Counted from the stretch's first letter, positions 40,885 through 52,271 are shown. The stretch is 64,000 nt of DNA from an uncultured Chthoniobacterales bacterium (GCA_902805675.1 CADCTA010000068.1:25994-89993); one strand, 5' to 3'. Numbers and translations: made by a program. Notes: a model not told the origin generated them from the sequence alone.

Positions 40885-41660
40885 CGCAGAATCCGCTGTT
40901 CTTTCACGGCCTCGGCCACATCCGAGAGGATCGTTAGCCGTCCGCCATACGTCGTTTGCAAAAGCTCATTCGTGAAGACCTCGCTCGTGGGGCCAAACGC
41001 CACGAGCCGCATGTTCAACAGGATGAGCATGTCGAAATACTCGCGCGCGGTCGGCAGATCGTGATGCACGACGAGCATCGTCTTGCCGCGCTCACGCAGC
41101 TCATGGAGGAGCGTGATAATGGCAGACTCCGTCGCCGCGTCGACGCCCGAGAACGGCTCGTCCATGAAGTAGAGGTCGCTCTCCTGCGCGAGGGCGCGCG
41201 CGAGGAAAACGCGCTGCTGTTGCCCGCCGGAAAGGTTCGAAATCTGGCGGTTCGCATACGGGAGCATGTGCACCTTCTCGAGGCAGGCACGCGCGACTTC
41301 GCGGTCTTCTTTCGTTGGTCGCTTGATCAGGCCGAGGCGGCCGTAACGACCCATCAGCACCACATCCATCACGCTCACCGGGAAGTCCCAATCGACGGAC
41401 TCGCGCTGCGGCACATAGCCGATCCGCTGCAGGCTTTTCTTGAGCGGCTGGCCGAACACCTTCACCCAGCCGCTGCTGATCGGGAGCAGCCCCATCACCG
41501 CTTTGATCAAGGTCGATTTCCCGGCGCCGTTCGGGCCGACGATGCCGATCAGCTTCCCCTGCGGCACCTCGAGATCGATGCCCCAGAGCACCGGCTTCTT
41601 GTGGTAGGCGACCGTGAGATCGTGAAGTTCAAGGGCTGGCGCGGTGTCGTGCATGTTCAA
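40881..41660 (-). CDS. Metal (Mn/Zn) ABC transporter ATP-binding protein
   Basis: GIVGPNGAGKSTLIKAVMGLL, NLSGGQQQRVFLARALAQESDLYFMDEPFSGVD. Confidence 0.94.
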   Translation of the reverse strand: MNMHDTAPALELHDLTVAYHKKPVLWGIDLEVPQGKLIGIVGPNGAGKSTLIKAVMGLLPISSGWVKVFGQPLKKSLQRIGYVPQRESVDWDFPVSVMDVVLMGRYGRLGLIKRPTKEDREVARACLEKVHMLPYANRQISNLSGGQQQRVFLARALAQESDLYFMDEPFSGVDAATESAIITLLHELRERGKTMLVVHHDLPTAREYFDMLILLNMRLVAFGPTSEVFTNELLQTTYGGRLTILSDVAEAVKEQRILR

Positions 41661-42574
41661 AAACGCCAGGTAGCGCCGACGAATGGATTCACGTCATCCG
41701 CCGCGCGCGTGACACCGACGTTCACGCCCGCGTCGAGCTGGATGTCTGCGGTGAGACCATACGTCAGACCGAGATCGACAGTCCCAACCCAGTCGCTCTC
41801 GTCTTCGGTGCTGACCGCGCTGAAGAACTCCACGTAACCCGCAAGGTCGCCCACGATGTCGTGGCTGAGGGTAACCGTGTTGATGAACTCTGTGTGATAG
41901 CCACTGCCCGAGCCGTCCCGGTTAAAATCAAACTGCGTCATCAGTCCCATCTGCCATTCGGCTGGCAATGCGATTGCGAGCGGCACGATCAATCCGCCCT
42001 CCACGGCGTCGTTGCCAAGATCCTGCTGGCTGGTGGGAAACTTCACGAAGGGCATCAATGCAAGAGCCGTCTGGCCGCCGTCGTTGCCCCAGAGGTTGAT
42101 CTTCAACCGTGTGACGACGTCGCCGAACCCAGAGCTTTCCTCCGCAATGTCGAAGGTGCGATCCTCCGTGCGGACGTGATTGAAGGTCGAGACGACAACC
42201 TGCAGATCGACGTTGTTGAGGAGGCCGACTTTGAAGTTGGTATTCGCAAACGACCAACTCTCAGTCGTCGTGTCCGTGGGGTCGCCGTTGAAAGCGTCGT
42301 AGCTGAAGCTCGCGAGGTCTGATTCGATTTGGAAATGCCCGGCGTCTACCGTGTAAGGGCTTTCGGTCTTGTCAGGCCGATCGGTGCTGAGCTCACGCAT
42401 CAGCTCGCGCGGTGTGGGATTGAAAAGGTGGTACTCGGTCTTCGCCTTCAAATCGATCACCGTTAACCCGAGACGCGCGTCTACCTGCTGGTCGTTGGCG
42501 CGAGTCGCGTGTGCGGAAACGTAGCACGCCGCGCAGACAATTAGCATGCACACCCACCGTCGCCGCGGCATCAC
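41657..42574 (-). CDS. Outer-membrane transporter-like protein (phenol-degradation MetA-type beta-barrel)
   Basis: Signal peptide; TDRPDKTESPYTVDAGHFQIESDLASFSYD; GLTYGLTADIQLDAGVNVGVTRAADDVNPFVGATWRF. Confidence 0.7.
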   Translation of the reverse strand: MMPRRRWVCMLIVCAACYVSAHATRANDQQVDARLGLTVIDLKAKTEYHLFNPTPRELMRELSTDRPDKTESPYTVDAGHFQIESDLASFSYDAFNGDPTDTTTESWSFANTNFKVGLLNNVDLQVVVSTFNHVRTEDRTFDIAEESSGFGDVVTRLKINLWGNDGGQTALALMPFVKFPTSQQDLGNDAVEGGLIVPLAIALPAEWQMGLMTQFDFNRDGSGSGYHTEFINTVTLSHDIVGDLAGYVEFFSAVSTEDESDWVGTVDLGLTYGLTADIQLDAGVNVGVTRAADDVNPFVGATWRF

Positions 42575-43506
42575 TTCAATCCTTCGACGATCGTGGTCAG
42601 GTTGTGTTTGATCATGCCGTCGTAGGTGCCGAGATCGTAGCCGTTCTCCATCTGCCCGAGCGCCCCCATCGCGTCGGAAAACAGCTCACCGCCGATTTTC
42701 ACGCCGCTGTCTTTGCTGATCCGCTCGATCGTGTTGTGCGGCACGCTCGACTCCACAAAGACGGCCTTGATGCCCTTCTCCTTGATGAAGTCGGTGAGCT
42801 TCGCCACGTCGGCTAGCCCAGCTTCCGAGACGGTGGAGATGCCTTGCAGGCCCACCACTTGGAATCCGTAGGCGCGGCCGAAATAGTTGTAGGCGTCGTG
42901 GCTCGTCACCAGAATCCGGCGGTCGGGCGGAAGCTCTCCGGCTTTCTTCAATGCCCAAGCATGCAGTTCGTCCATTCGCGCGCGGGCCTCATCGCCTCGC
43001 TTGGCGTAAGCGTCCTTGCTCTTGGGATCGACCTCGCTCAGCCCTTTCACCACCGTGTCGACACACAGCTTCCACAGCGGGACGTCGAACCAGACGTGCG
43101 GATCGTAATGGCCGGCGAATTCCGGCGGCTCGAGCAACCGCTCGAGGGGGATCGATTCAGTGACCGCATAAACGAAGCGTTTGGAACGGGCCAGCGTCCC
43201 GAAGAGATCCTGCATTTTCCCTTCGAGGAGCAGGCCGGAATAAAAGATCGCGTCGGCCTGCTGGAGCTTCGTCACGTCTGATGCAGCGGCCTTGTAAAGG
43301 TGAGGATCGACGCCCGGTCCCATCAGCGCCTCGACCTGGACCCGATCGCCGCCGACCTCGCGGACGAGGTCGGCCACCATGGTCACCGTCGTCGTCACTT
43401 TCAGTTTTTTCTCAGCCGCGTAGGTGACGGAGGCAGTCGCATTGACCAGCAGGAGAAGGGCGCCGGCGAATAGAGTAGAACGTAGAAACATATATTTGGT
43501 GACCAC
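42571..43506 (-). CDS. Metal ABC transporter substrate-binding protein (ZnuA/MntA-like)
   Basis: LKVTTTVTMVADLVREVGGDRVQVEALMGPGVDPHLYKAAASDV...YDPHVWFDVPLW...VTSHDAYNYFGRAYGF; alternative ATG at 43491. Confidence 0.94.
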   Translation of the reverse strand: MVTKYMFLRSTLFAGALLLLVNATASVTYAAEKKLKVTTTVTMVADLVREVGGDRVQVEALMGPGVDPHLYKAAASDVTKLQQADAIFYSGLLLEGKMQDLFGTLARSKRFVYAVTESIPLERLLEPPEFAGHYDPHVWFDVPLWKLCVDTVVKGLSEVDPKSKDAYAKRGDEARARMDELHAWALKKAGELPPDRRILVTSHDAYNYFGRAYGFQVVGLQGISTVSEAGLADVAKLTDFIKEKGIKAVFVESSVPHNTIERISKDSGVKIGGELFSDAMGALGQMENGYDLGTYDGMIKHNLTTIVEGLK

Positions 43507-43512
43507 AGAAGA

Positions 43513-43526
43513 TTAGCCGAGCCTAA
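43513..43526. promoter_or_regulatory. Candidate DtxR/MntR-type operator
   Basis: TTAG-CCGAGC-CTAA inverted repeat 22 bp upstream of the ATG of the first gene of the Mn/Zn operon. Confidence 0.5.
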
Positions 43527-43742
43527 CATTGTGACATTCAGCGTCAACCGAAGTTTTATGCGGTAATTGCCGACTTCCCGCGCCGCTCGCCCAGTGCGCT
43601 CGGTTTGCTGCGGAGCCGAAACTGCCGAGCACACGATGCGGCGCCGCCGCTCCGCGAAATCATTCACCCGGAATCAGCCGGCAGGAGGTGTCCGGCTCCT
43701 AATGTGCGTGCCTTCCTGACGAGTCGCGCTACAACCGCAGCA

Positions 43743-44969
43743 ATGAAGGCCCTGCTTCTTACGAACGAATACCCGCCGCACGTTTACGGCGGCGCGGGTG
43801 TGCACGTCGATTATCTCTCGCGCGAGCTGGCCAGGCACATGCCGGTCGAGGTGCGTTGCTTCGGCGAGCAGCAGCTTGCGCGCGCCAATCTGCAGGTCAC
43901 GGGGTTCGAGGCGCACGTGAGTTCGTTCACCTGTCCGAAGCCGCTGCGTTCGGTGTTCGGAGCAGTGCAGCGCTGCACGAGCTTCAACGCGACCGACATT
44001 GATGCCGACCTGGTGCATTGCCACACTTGGTACAGCCACTTCGGCGGCATCCTGGCCAAACTGAACTACGGGATTCCGCTGGTCATCACCGTCCACTCGC
44101 TCGAGCCGCTGCGGCCCTGGAAGCGCGAGCAACTCGGCGGCGGCTATGATTTCACCGTCTGGCTGGAGAAGACGGCGCTCGAAATGGCCGATGCGGTGAT
44201 TGCCGTATCCGGTGAGACGAAGCGTGATCTCGAGCGGCTGTTCCACATCAGGCCCGAGCGGCTCCACGTGATCTACAACGGCATCGACCTTGATGAGTAT
44301 CAGAAGGTGACGACAACCGCAGCGCTGCGGCGATACGGCATCGATCCGGATCAGCCGTTCGTGCTCTTCGTCGGACGCATCACGCGACAGAAGGGGATCA
44401 TTCACCTGGTCCGCGCGATCGACCGCATGGCGCCGGGATTTCAGGTGGTGCTTTGCGCAGGCGCTCCTGATACACCTGAGATCGGGCGCGAGATGGAAGA
44501 GGCTGTCGCACACGCGAGTGCGAAACGGCGCGGCGTGATCTGGATTCGCGAGATGGTCGACAAGCTGACTGTGATCGAGCTCTACTCGCAGGCTGCGGTG
44601 TTTTGTTGTCCATCGATCTACGAGCCGTTTGGCATCATCAACCTGGAGGCGATGGCGTGCGAGACGGCGGTGGTGGCGAGCGCGGTGGGCGGCATCAAGG
44701 AAGTGGTCGTAGACGGCGAGACGGGATTTCTGGTGCCGCTCGAGCAGATGAACGAGAGCCCGTTCGAAGCGACGGAACCCGAGCGTTTTGCGGGCGACCT
44801 CGCGCACCGCATCAATCAACTAATGGCGGATCCGGATCTGCGGGAGCGGTATGGGCGGGCCGGGCGCAAGCGGGCCGAACAGATGTTTAGCTGGAGCGCG
44901 ATTGCCGCACAAACAAAGGCGCTATACGCCGCGCTTTTAGACCGCCACGCCGAAGTTCCGTCCCAATAA
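43743..44969 (+). CDS. Glycogen synthase (GT4 family, actinobacterial GlgA/GlgM-like)
   Basis: MKALLLTNEYPPHVYGGAGVHVDYLSRELARHM...FVLFVGRITRQKGIIHLVRA...CPSIYEPFGIINLEAMACETAVVASAVGGIKEVV. Confidence 0.88.
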   Translation: MKALLLTNEYPPHVYGGAGVHVDYLSRELARHMPVEVRCFGEQQLARANLQVTGFEAHVSSFTCPKPLRSVFGAVQRCTSFNATDIDADLVHCHTWYSHFGGILAKLNYGIPLVITVHSLEPLRPWKREQLGGGYDFTVWLEKTALEMADAVIAVSGETKRDLERLFHIRPERLHVIYNGIDLDEYQKVTTTAALRRYGIDPDQPFVLFVGRITRQKGIIHLVRAIDRMAPGFQVVLCAGAPDTPEIGREMEEAVAHASAKRRGVIWIREMVDKLTVIELYSQAAVFCCPSIYEPFGIINLEAMACETAVVASAVGGIKEVVVDGETGFLVPLEQMNESPFEATEPERFAGDLAHRINQLMADPDLRERYGRAGRKRAEQMFSWSAIAAQTKALYAALLDRHAEVPSQ

Positions 44970-45040
44970 TGTCGCATCCCTGCCGACGGTGCAGGGTGAC
45001 AGGCGGAGCGCAGCGTGCCACGGTGCGCTAACGAGCTCCT

Positions 45041-46186
45041 ATGTTTGTCGATCGAATCAAAGTCTTTGCGCAGGCCGGTGACGGTGGGAGCGGCTGCGTC
45101 AGCTTCCGGCGCGAGAAGTTCGTGCCGCGCGGCGGTCCGGATGGCGGCGACGGGGGGCGCGGTGGCGACGTCATCCTGCGTGCCGACGTGCACACCGACA
45201 ATCTCACGAATTTGTATTACGAGCCGATCGTCAAGGCGAAGTCCGGCACGCACGGCATGGGTAAGAAGATGTCCGGCAAGAGTGCTCTGGCCAAGGTCGT
45301 GAACGTTCCGATTGGCACGATCGTTTACCGCACCGCAGCGCCGGCGCGGAGAGCGGCCGAAACTGACGAACTGCACGTCGCAACGGGGGAAGAAGAGGCC
45401 GAGCAGCCTGAAGGTGCTGTGAGCGATAAGACTTTACCTGCTCCGGAGGACCAGATCGCGGACCTGGCTGCCGACGGACAGGAGTTCGTCCTCTGCGCGG
45501 GCGGTAGAGGCGGGAAGGGGAACGTCCACTTCAAGAGCGCTAAGAACCGCGCGCCGATCCAATTTACTGAAGGTACGGAAGGCGAGCAGGGGCACTTCCT
45601 GCTCGAGCTGCGGACGATTGCGGACGCGGCGCTGGTTGGCTATCCAAACGCCGGCAAGTCGACCTTGCTCGGGAAGCTTTCCGCCGCGCACCCGAAGGTG
45701 GCGCCGTATCCTTTCACCACGCTGCGGCCGAGCGTCGGCGTGGTTGAGCTGGATGAGTATCGCCGCGCAACTGTGGCTGATATCCCGGGTTTGATCGAAG
45801 GAGCGCATCGGAATGTCGGGCTGGGGCACGACTTCCTGCGCCACATAACGCGCTGCAAGTTTCTGCTCTTCGTGGTGGATGCTGCGGGAAGTGAAGGACG
45901 TCACCCCGTGGCGGATATCCAGAGCTTGCGGCGCGAGATCGACTTGTATGATACGCGCTTGTCGATGCGCCCGTGGTGCATCGTGGCCAACAAGATGGAC
46001 TTACCCGAAAGCAACGAGAACATCGCCATCCTGCGCGACCGATTCGCCCCGGTGCCGGTGATCCCCGTTTCAGCTGACCGTGCTGAGGGGATCGGGGACT
46101 TGAAAGCTCATTTGGCTGACTGGCTTACTGTCGAAACAAATAACGCGCCCGCCGTGGAATCCGTGGCCGCTACCGCTTCCGATTAA
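45041..46186 (+). CDS. obgE: GTPase ObgE/CgtA
   Basis: MFVDRIKVFAQAGDGGSGCVSFRREKFVPRGGPDGGDGGRGGDV...VGYPNAGKSTLL...VADIPGLIEGAH. Confidence 0.96.
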   Translation: MFVDRIKVFAQAGDGGSGCVSFRREKFVPRGGPDGGDGGRGGDVILRADVHTDNLTNLYYEPIVKAKSGTHGMGKKMSGKSALAKVVNVPIGTIVYRTAAPARRAAETDELHVATGEEEAEQPEGAVSDKTLPAPEDQIADLAADGQEFVLCAGGRGGKGNVHFKSAKNRAPIQFTEGTEGEQGHFLLELRTIADAALVGYPNAGKSTLLGKLSAAHPKVAPYPFTTLRPSVGVVELDEYRRATVADIPGLIEGAHRNVGLGHDFLRHITRCKFLLFVVDAAGSEGRHPVADIQSLRREIDLYDTRLSMRPWCIVANKMDLPESNENIAILRDRFAPVPVIPVSADRAEGIGDLKAHLADWLTVETNNAPAVESVAATASD

Positions 46187-46228
46187 CAAATGGACAAGAG
46201 CTTCCGGGGTCGGTAACACTCAGATTTT

Positions 46229-47455
46229 ATGGCTGATCGCGTCGTAGCGAGCTACTGCACAACTTTCTTGAAACCGGAGATGCTTCACATCTACCGGCAG
46301 GTCCGCTCGCTACAGAGCTACCGCACGTTCGTCATGACGAAGTGGCTCCAGAATGAGGACCGCTTTCCGTTCGACGACATTGAGTTAATCCCGAAGCCGC
46401 ACATCAATCCGCTGCGGCATGGCTGGTTGAAGTTCGTGAAGCGGAAATCGCCGATCGAGTATCGCGGCGAATATCAGATGCTGGCGTCGCTGCTCGAGCG
46501 GCGCGGCGCGGATCTGATGCACATCTACTTCGGCCACACTGGCGTGCACTTGCTGCCCTTCATCGAGCGGTGGAGCAGGCCATGCGTGGTCTCTTTCCAC
46601 GGCGCCGATGTGGCGTCGAAGCCGGAGATTCGCGACTACGCGCGCAAGCTGAAGCGGCTGTTCAAATCAGTGCCGCTGGTGCTGTCGCGGTCGCACTCGT
46701 TGAGTCAGCGCCTGATCTCGCTCGGCTGCCCGCCTGAGAAGCTGCGCCTCTGCCGCACGGGTGTGCCGCTTCGCCAGTTTGAGTTTGTGCGACGCGAGGC
46801 GCCCGCGGATGGACGCTGGCGGCTGCTTCAGGCCTGCCGCCTCATTCCTAAGAAGGGTGTGGCGACGACGCTCTGCGCGTTCGCGATTTTTCAGAAGGAG
46901 TTCCCTAAAGCGGAACTCGTCATCGCAGGCAAAGGGCCGCTTCAGGGGCACCTCGAAGAGCTTGCGGAAGAGCTCGGCATCGCTTCCAAAGTGCAATTCC
47001 GCGGCTTCCTTACTCAGGGCGAGCTGATGGAACTCTACGCCAGCGCGCACATCTTCGTGCACCCAAGCGAAACTCCGCCGGATCAGAACCAGGAAGGAAT
47101 TCCGAACTCGGTGCTCGAGGCGATGTCGACGGGCCTGCCCGTGGTGGCAACGACACACGGTGGCATCCCCGAGGCGGTGGAGCATGGTCGGGGAGGTCTG
47201 CTTGTTGAAGAGCGGGATTTCGAGTCGCTTGCGACGGCGCTGAAGGAGATTGCGCGTTCGAAGAACGCTTTTCGCGAAATGGGATTGCTCGGGAGCGAGT
47301 ATGTTGCAGGGAACTTCGAGCAGAGCGCGCAAATCCGCAGCCTCGAGGCGCATTATACCGAAGCGGTGGAGCTCGCCGGCGAGCGAAAACCAGCGGCGCA
47401 GGCAGTGTCGGCCCGCGTGGCGCAGAGCTACGTAGAGCAGGTTCCGGCTAAATAA
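46229..47455 (+). CDS. Glycosyltransferase family 4
   Basis: LLQACRLIPKKGVATTLCAFAIF...HPSETPPDQNQEGIPNSVLEAMSTGLPVVATTHGGIPEAV. Confidence 0.9.
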   Translation: MADRVVASYCTTFLKPEMLHIYRQVRSLQSYRTFVMTKWLQNEDRFPFDDIELIPKPHINPLRHGWLKFVKRKSPIEYRGEYQMLASLLERRGADLMHIYFGHTGVHLLPFIERWSRPCVVSFHGADVASKPEIRDYARKLKRLFKSVPLVLSRSHSLSQRLISLGCPPEKLRLCRTGVPLRQFEFVRREAPADGRWRLLQACRLIPKKGVATTLCAFAIFQKEFPKAELVIAGKGPLQGHLEELAEELGIASKVQFRGFLTQGELMELYASAHIFVHPSETPPDQNQEGIPNSVLEAMSTGLPVVATTHGGIPEAVEHGRGGLLVEERDFESLATALKEIARSKNAFREMGLLGSEYVAGNFEQSAQIRSLEAHYTEAVELAGERKPAAQAVSARVAQSYVEQVPAK

Positions 47456-47621
47456 ATCGGCGCGTCCGCGTGCCCTTCGGCGCGGGGAGAAAATTCGGGA
47501 AAGTCTCTTGTCAGACTCAGAAAACCCGCTTTGGTAACCGCGCAATCGCCTCGTGTGGTGAGTGCGCGACTCGCGTCGCTGCACCTCCAGGGAACATCGG
47601 GCGGCTGCCTCCTTAACCGCA

Positions 47622-48566
47622 ATGCCGTTCCGTTTTTATAGCCGACTGCTTCTCGCGATGTTCGTCGCGACGCTCTTGTGTGCAGGTGGAGCTGATTCGT
47701 TAGCCGCGACCGCCGCACCCGGCCAAACAGCGGACGCACACACGGCCGGGCACGACGAGCATCACACGCTTCCGCTAAAAGCCGTCGAGCTCTTCCACAT
47801 CGGCAAATTCACCGTCACGAACTCGATGTTGATGACGTGGATCGTGGCCGCGGTCATCATCATCTGCGCGCAAATGGCGACGCGGAACATCAAGCAGGTA
47901 CCGACCGGCGCGCAGAACTTTTGGGAATGGCTGGTGGAAAGCCTCTACAACTTCCTCTCCGGCGTCATCGGTTCCGAGCTGGTGAAGCGGACGTTCTGGT
48001 TCTTCGCCACCTGCTTCATCTTCATCCTCACGCTCAACTGGTTCGGCCTCATCCCCGGCGTCGGCACGATCGGCTGGGGCCACACCAGCCCGACGAGCGG
48101 CAACTTCATCATCGATCAGCCACTCTTCCGCGGCGCGAATGCCGACCTGAATCTCACCATGGCGATGGCTTGCGTGTTCTTCGCCTGCTGGATCCTCTGG
48201 GCCATCCAGATGAACGGCGTCGGCGGCGTGCTCGTTCACATTTTCGGACCGAAAGGCAAGTCATCCGGCTTCCTCAAAATCCTGCTGCTGGTCATCTTCT
48301 TCCTCGTCGGCATCCTGGAAGTCGTCTCGATTCTTTTCCGCCCCGTCTCGCTGAGCTTCCGTCTCTACGGCAACATCTACGCCGGTGAAGTGATGCTCGA
48401 ATCCATGGCAGCGGTCGCTCCCAAGTTCCTCGCCTGGCTGATTCCCATCCCGTTTTACTTCCTTGAGCTGCTCGTTGGCTTCGTGCAGGCGCTCGTGTTC
48501 ATGCTCCTGACCGGCGTCTTCACGCTCCTGATCGCACCGCACGATCCTGCGCACGAGCATCACTAA
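47622..48566 (+). CDS. atpB: F0F1 ATP synthase subunit a
   Basis: SLSFRLYGNIYAGEVMLESM...LLVGFVQALVFMLLTGVFT. Confidence 0.95.
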   Translation: MPFRFYSRLLLAMFVATLLCAGGADSLAATAAPGQTADAHTAGHDEHHTLPLKAVELFHIGKFTVTNSMLMTWIVAAVIIICAQMATRNIKQVPTGAQNFWEWLVESLYNFLSGVIGSELVKRTFWFFATCFIFILTLNWFGLIPGVGTIGWGHTSPTSGNFIIDQPLFRGANADLNLTMAMACVFFACWILWAIQMNGVGGVLVHIFGPKGKSSGFLKILLLVIFFLVGILEVVSILFRPVSLSFRLYGNIYAGEVMLESMAAVAPKFLAWLIPIPFYFLELLVGFVQALVFMLLTGVFTLLIAPHDPAHEHH

Positions 48567-48633
48567 AAAATTTCGGCAGTCGGACCGTGGATCCCGCGGA
48601 GGCTGCTGACGTAACAACCAAAGAAAGACACAT

Positions 48634-48846
48634 ATGATCCTACCACTACTGGCAGAACTAACGGGTAACCTTCACGTCGGTCTCGCGGCATTCGGCGCGG
48701 CCATCGGCGTCGGCATGATCGGTATGGCCGCAGCGGGCGCTGTCGGCCGGAATCCTGGCGCGGCGACACCAATTCTCGTGCAGGCGATTCTCGCGATCGC
48801 GTTGGCGGAAGCCATCGTGTTCTACGCGCTCTTCCTCGCCAAGTAA
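48634..48846 (+). CDS. atpE: F0F1 ATP synthase subunit c
   Basis: MILPLLAELTGNLHVGLAAFGAAIGVGMIGMAAAGAVGRNPGAATPILVQAILAIALAEAIVFYALFLAK. Confidence 0.97.
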   Translation: MILPLLAELTGNLHVGLAAFGAAIGVGMIGMAAAGAVGRNPGAATPILVQAILAIALAEAIVFYALFLAK

Positions 48847-48893
48847 TTGGACTCTGCGCGGCTGGCAAACAGCTGCGGTAATTCATCCATCTA

Positions 48894-49436
48894 GTGAACT
48901 TAGTAATCCTGGCACAGGGCGGTCTCGGTGACGTTGCGCGGGAAACCGCGAGCACGTTTGGCTTCAATCTGTGGCTGTTCCTCTCGCAGGTCATCAGCTT
49001 CACGATTGTCGCGCTCGCGCTGCGGCGTTTCGCCTACAAGCCGATCCTCGGCATTCTGGAAGAGCGGCGTCAGCGCATCGCTGAAGGCTTGCTCAATGCC
49101 GAGAAGATCAAGCAGCAACTCGCGGACGCGGAGGCGCGCTACGCTGAGATCCTCGCCACCGCGAACACCGCCGCGCAAAAGATGATCGACGACGCTCGCC
49201 AGAGCGCCGAAGTGGTCTCTGAGCGGAAGCAACAGGAGGCGATCGTGGCGGCCGAGCAGATCGTGGCGAAGGCGCGCGAAGCCAGCGCGATCGAGCACGA
49301 GCGCACCATGATGCAGCTCAAGCGTGAGCTGGGGCGGCTGGTCATTGACACCACGGCAAAAGTCACCGGCAAGGTGCTGACGACGGAAGATCAGCGCCGC
49401 CTCCAGGACGAGGCGACGCGTCAGCTCGCCTCCTAG
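48894..49436 (+). CDS. atpF: F0F1 ATP synthase subunit b
   Basis: Membrane helix then amphipathic helix (EERRQRIAEGLLNAEKIKQQLADAEARYAEIL); operon position; GTG start. Confidence 0.93.
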   Translation: MNLVILAQGGLGDVARETASTFGFNLWLFLSQVISFTIVALALRRFAYKPILGILEERRQRIAEGLLNAEKIKQQLADAEARYAEILATANTAAQKMIDDARQSAEVVSERKQQEAIVAAEQIVAKAREASAIEHERTMMQLKRELGRLVIDTTAKVTGKVLTTEDQRRLQDEATRQLAS

Positions 49437-49448
49437 CGCCGATCACGC

Positions 49449-49841
49449 ATGAAGATCAACAAAGAGTCACGTCGCCTCTCACGCGAGCTCATCCGCGCCA
49501 GTTTCACTGACGGGCAGTTGGATGGCGGTCGCGTCGCGGCGCTCGTGAAATCGTTGATCGACAAGAAGCCGCGCAACTACATGAACGTGCTCGGCGAGTA
49601 CAAGCGCCTCCTCCGCCTCGAGGTGGAGAAGCGCACCGCTGTCATCGAGAGCGCGAGCGAGTTGAGCCCTGAAGTCGCGGTGAGCACAGTCGAAAACCTG
49701 AAGCGTAAATACGGCTCGGACATTACCACGTCGTTCGTGGTGAATCCGGAGCTGCTCGGCGGAATGCGCATCCGCGTCGGCAGTGACGTGTGGGACAGCA
49801 GCGTGCGCAACCGGCTGCAACGCTTGCAGGCAAACCTTTAA
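49449..49841 (+). CDS. atpH: F0F1 ATP synthase subunit delta (short)
   Basis: 130 aa; SASELSPEVAVSTVENLKRKYGSDITTSFVVNPELLGGMRIRVGSDVWDSSVRNRLQRLQ. Confidence 0.92.
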   Translation: MKINKESRRLSRELIRASFTDGQLDGGRVAALVKSLIDKKPRNYMNVLGEYKRLLRLEVEKRTAVIESASELSPEVAVSTVENLKRKYGSDITTSFVVNPELLGGMRIRVGSDVWDSSVRNRLQRLQANL

Positions 49842-49853
49842 TCCTTACCAACT

Positions 49854-51389
<1,536 letters not shown>

Positions 51390-51395
51390 TTCGCA

Positions 51396-52271
51396 GTGGC
51401 CAACACGCAAGATCTCCGGCGCCGGATCAAGTCGATCCGCAACACCGCCCAAATCACGAAAGCCATGCAGATGGTCGCCGCATCGAAGATGCGGAAGGCG
51501 CAGCTGCATGCTCTCGCCGGGCGGCCGTATGCCGGATTGATGAATCGCGTGCTGGTTTCATTGCAGCAGCGCACGGATGCGGCTCTGCATCCGCTGCTCC
51601 AGGTACGCGAAGTGAAGCGTGAGCTCGTTATCGCGATCAGCACCGACAAGGGTCTCGCTGGCGCGTTGAACACGAACCTCCTTCGCGAGCTGGCGAACTT
51701 CGACGCCGACAAAACCACCTACGTGGTTCTGGGCCGCAAAGCGCGGCAGTTCCTCGCCCGCAGCCGTCGCGAGATCGTCGCAGACTTCGAACTGAAAGAC
51801 GCACCCGCGTTCGTCGAGACAAAGGTGGTCGCGCAATTCGTGACCGAGCGGTTCCTGAGCGGCGAAGTCGATCGCGTGTCGGTTCTGTTCAGCCACTTCG
51901 TCAACACGATCAACCAGAAGCCGACTGTGCGGACGTTGCTCCCGATCACGAACTTCGAGGTTGCGCAGGCTGACGGTGCCGCCGCCACGACCGACGGCAA
52001 AGACCCGATGACTGGCTACATTTTCGAGCCGAACCCCGAAGCCGTACTCGACGTGATGCTGCCGTATTACCTGCAGTATCAGCTTTTCCAGATGATCCTC
52101 GACGCACGTGCCTCGGAGCACAGCGCGCGCATGGTGGCGATGAAGAACGCCACCGATAACGCGAAGCAGTTCATCAAGGATCTCACCCTCGAGTACAACA
52201 AGGTGCGGCAAGCCAGCATCACCACCGAGTTGCTCGAAATCTCGACCGCCCAGATGGCGCTCGGCAGCTAA
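51396..52271 (+). CDS. atpG: F0F1 ATP synthase subunit gamma
   Basis: DLRRRIKSIRNTAQITKAMQMVAASKMRKAQ...FIKDLTLEYNKVRQASITTELLEI; GTG start. Confidence 0.97.
   Translation: MANTQDLRRRIKSIRNTAQITKAMQMVAASKMRKAQLHALAGRPYAGLMNRVLVSLQQRTDAALHPLLQVREVKRELVIAISTDKGLAGALNTNLLRELANFDADKTTYVVLGRKARQFLARSRREIVADFELKDAPAFVETKVVAQFVTERFLSGEVDRVSVLFSHFVNTINQKPTVRTLLPITNFEVAQADGAAATTDGKDPMTGYIFEPNPEAVLDVMLPYYLQYQLFQMILDARASEHSARMVAMKNATDNAKQFIKDLTLEYNKVRQASITTELLEISTAQMALGS

Noticed and set aside
43674-44819. 381-aa minus-strand ORF antisense to glycogen synthase
   Set aside because: No protein-like motifs; sense strand is clearly GT4.
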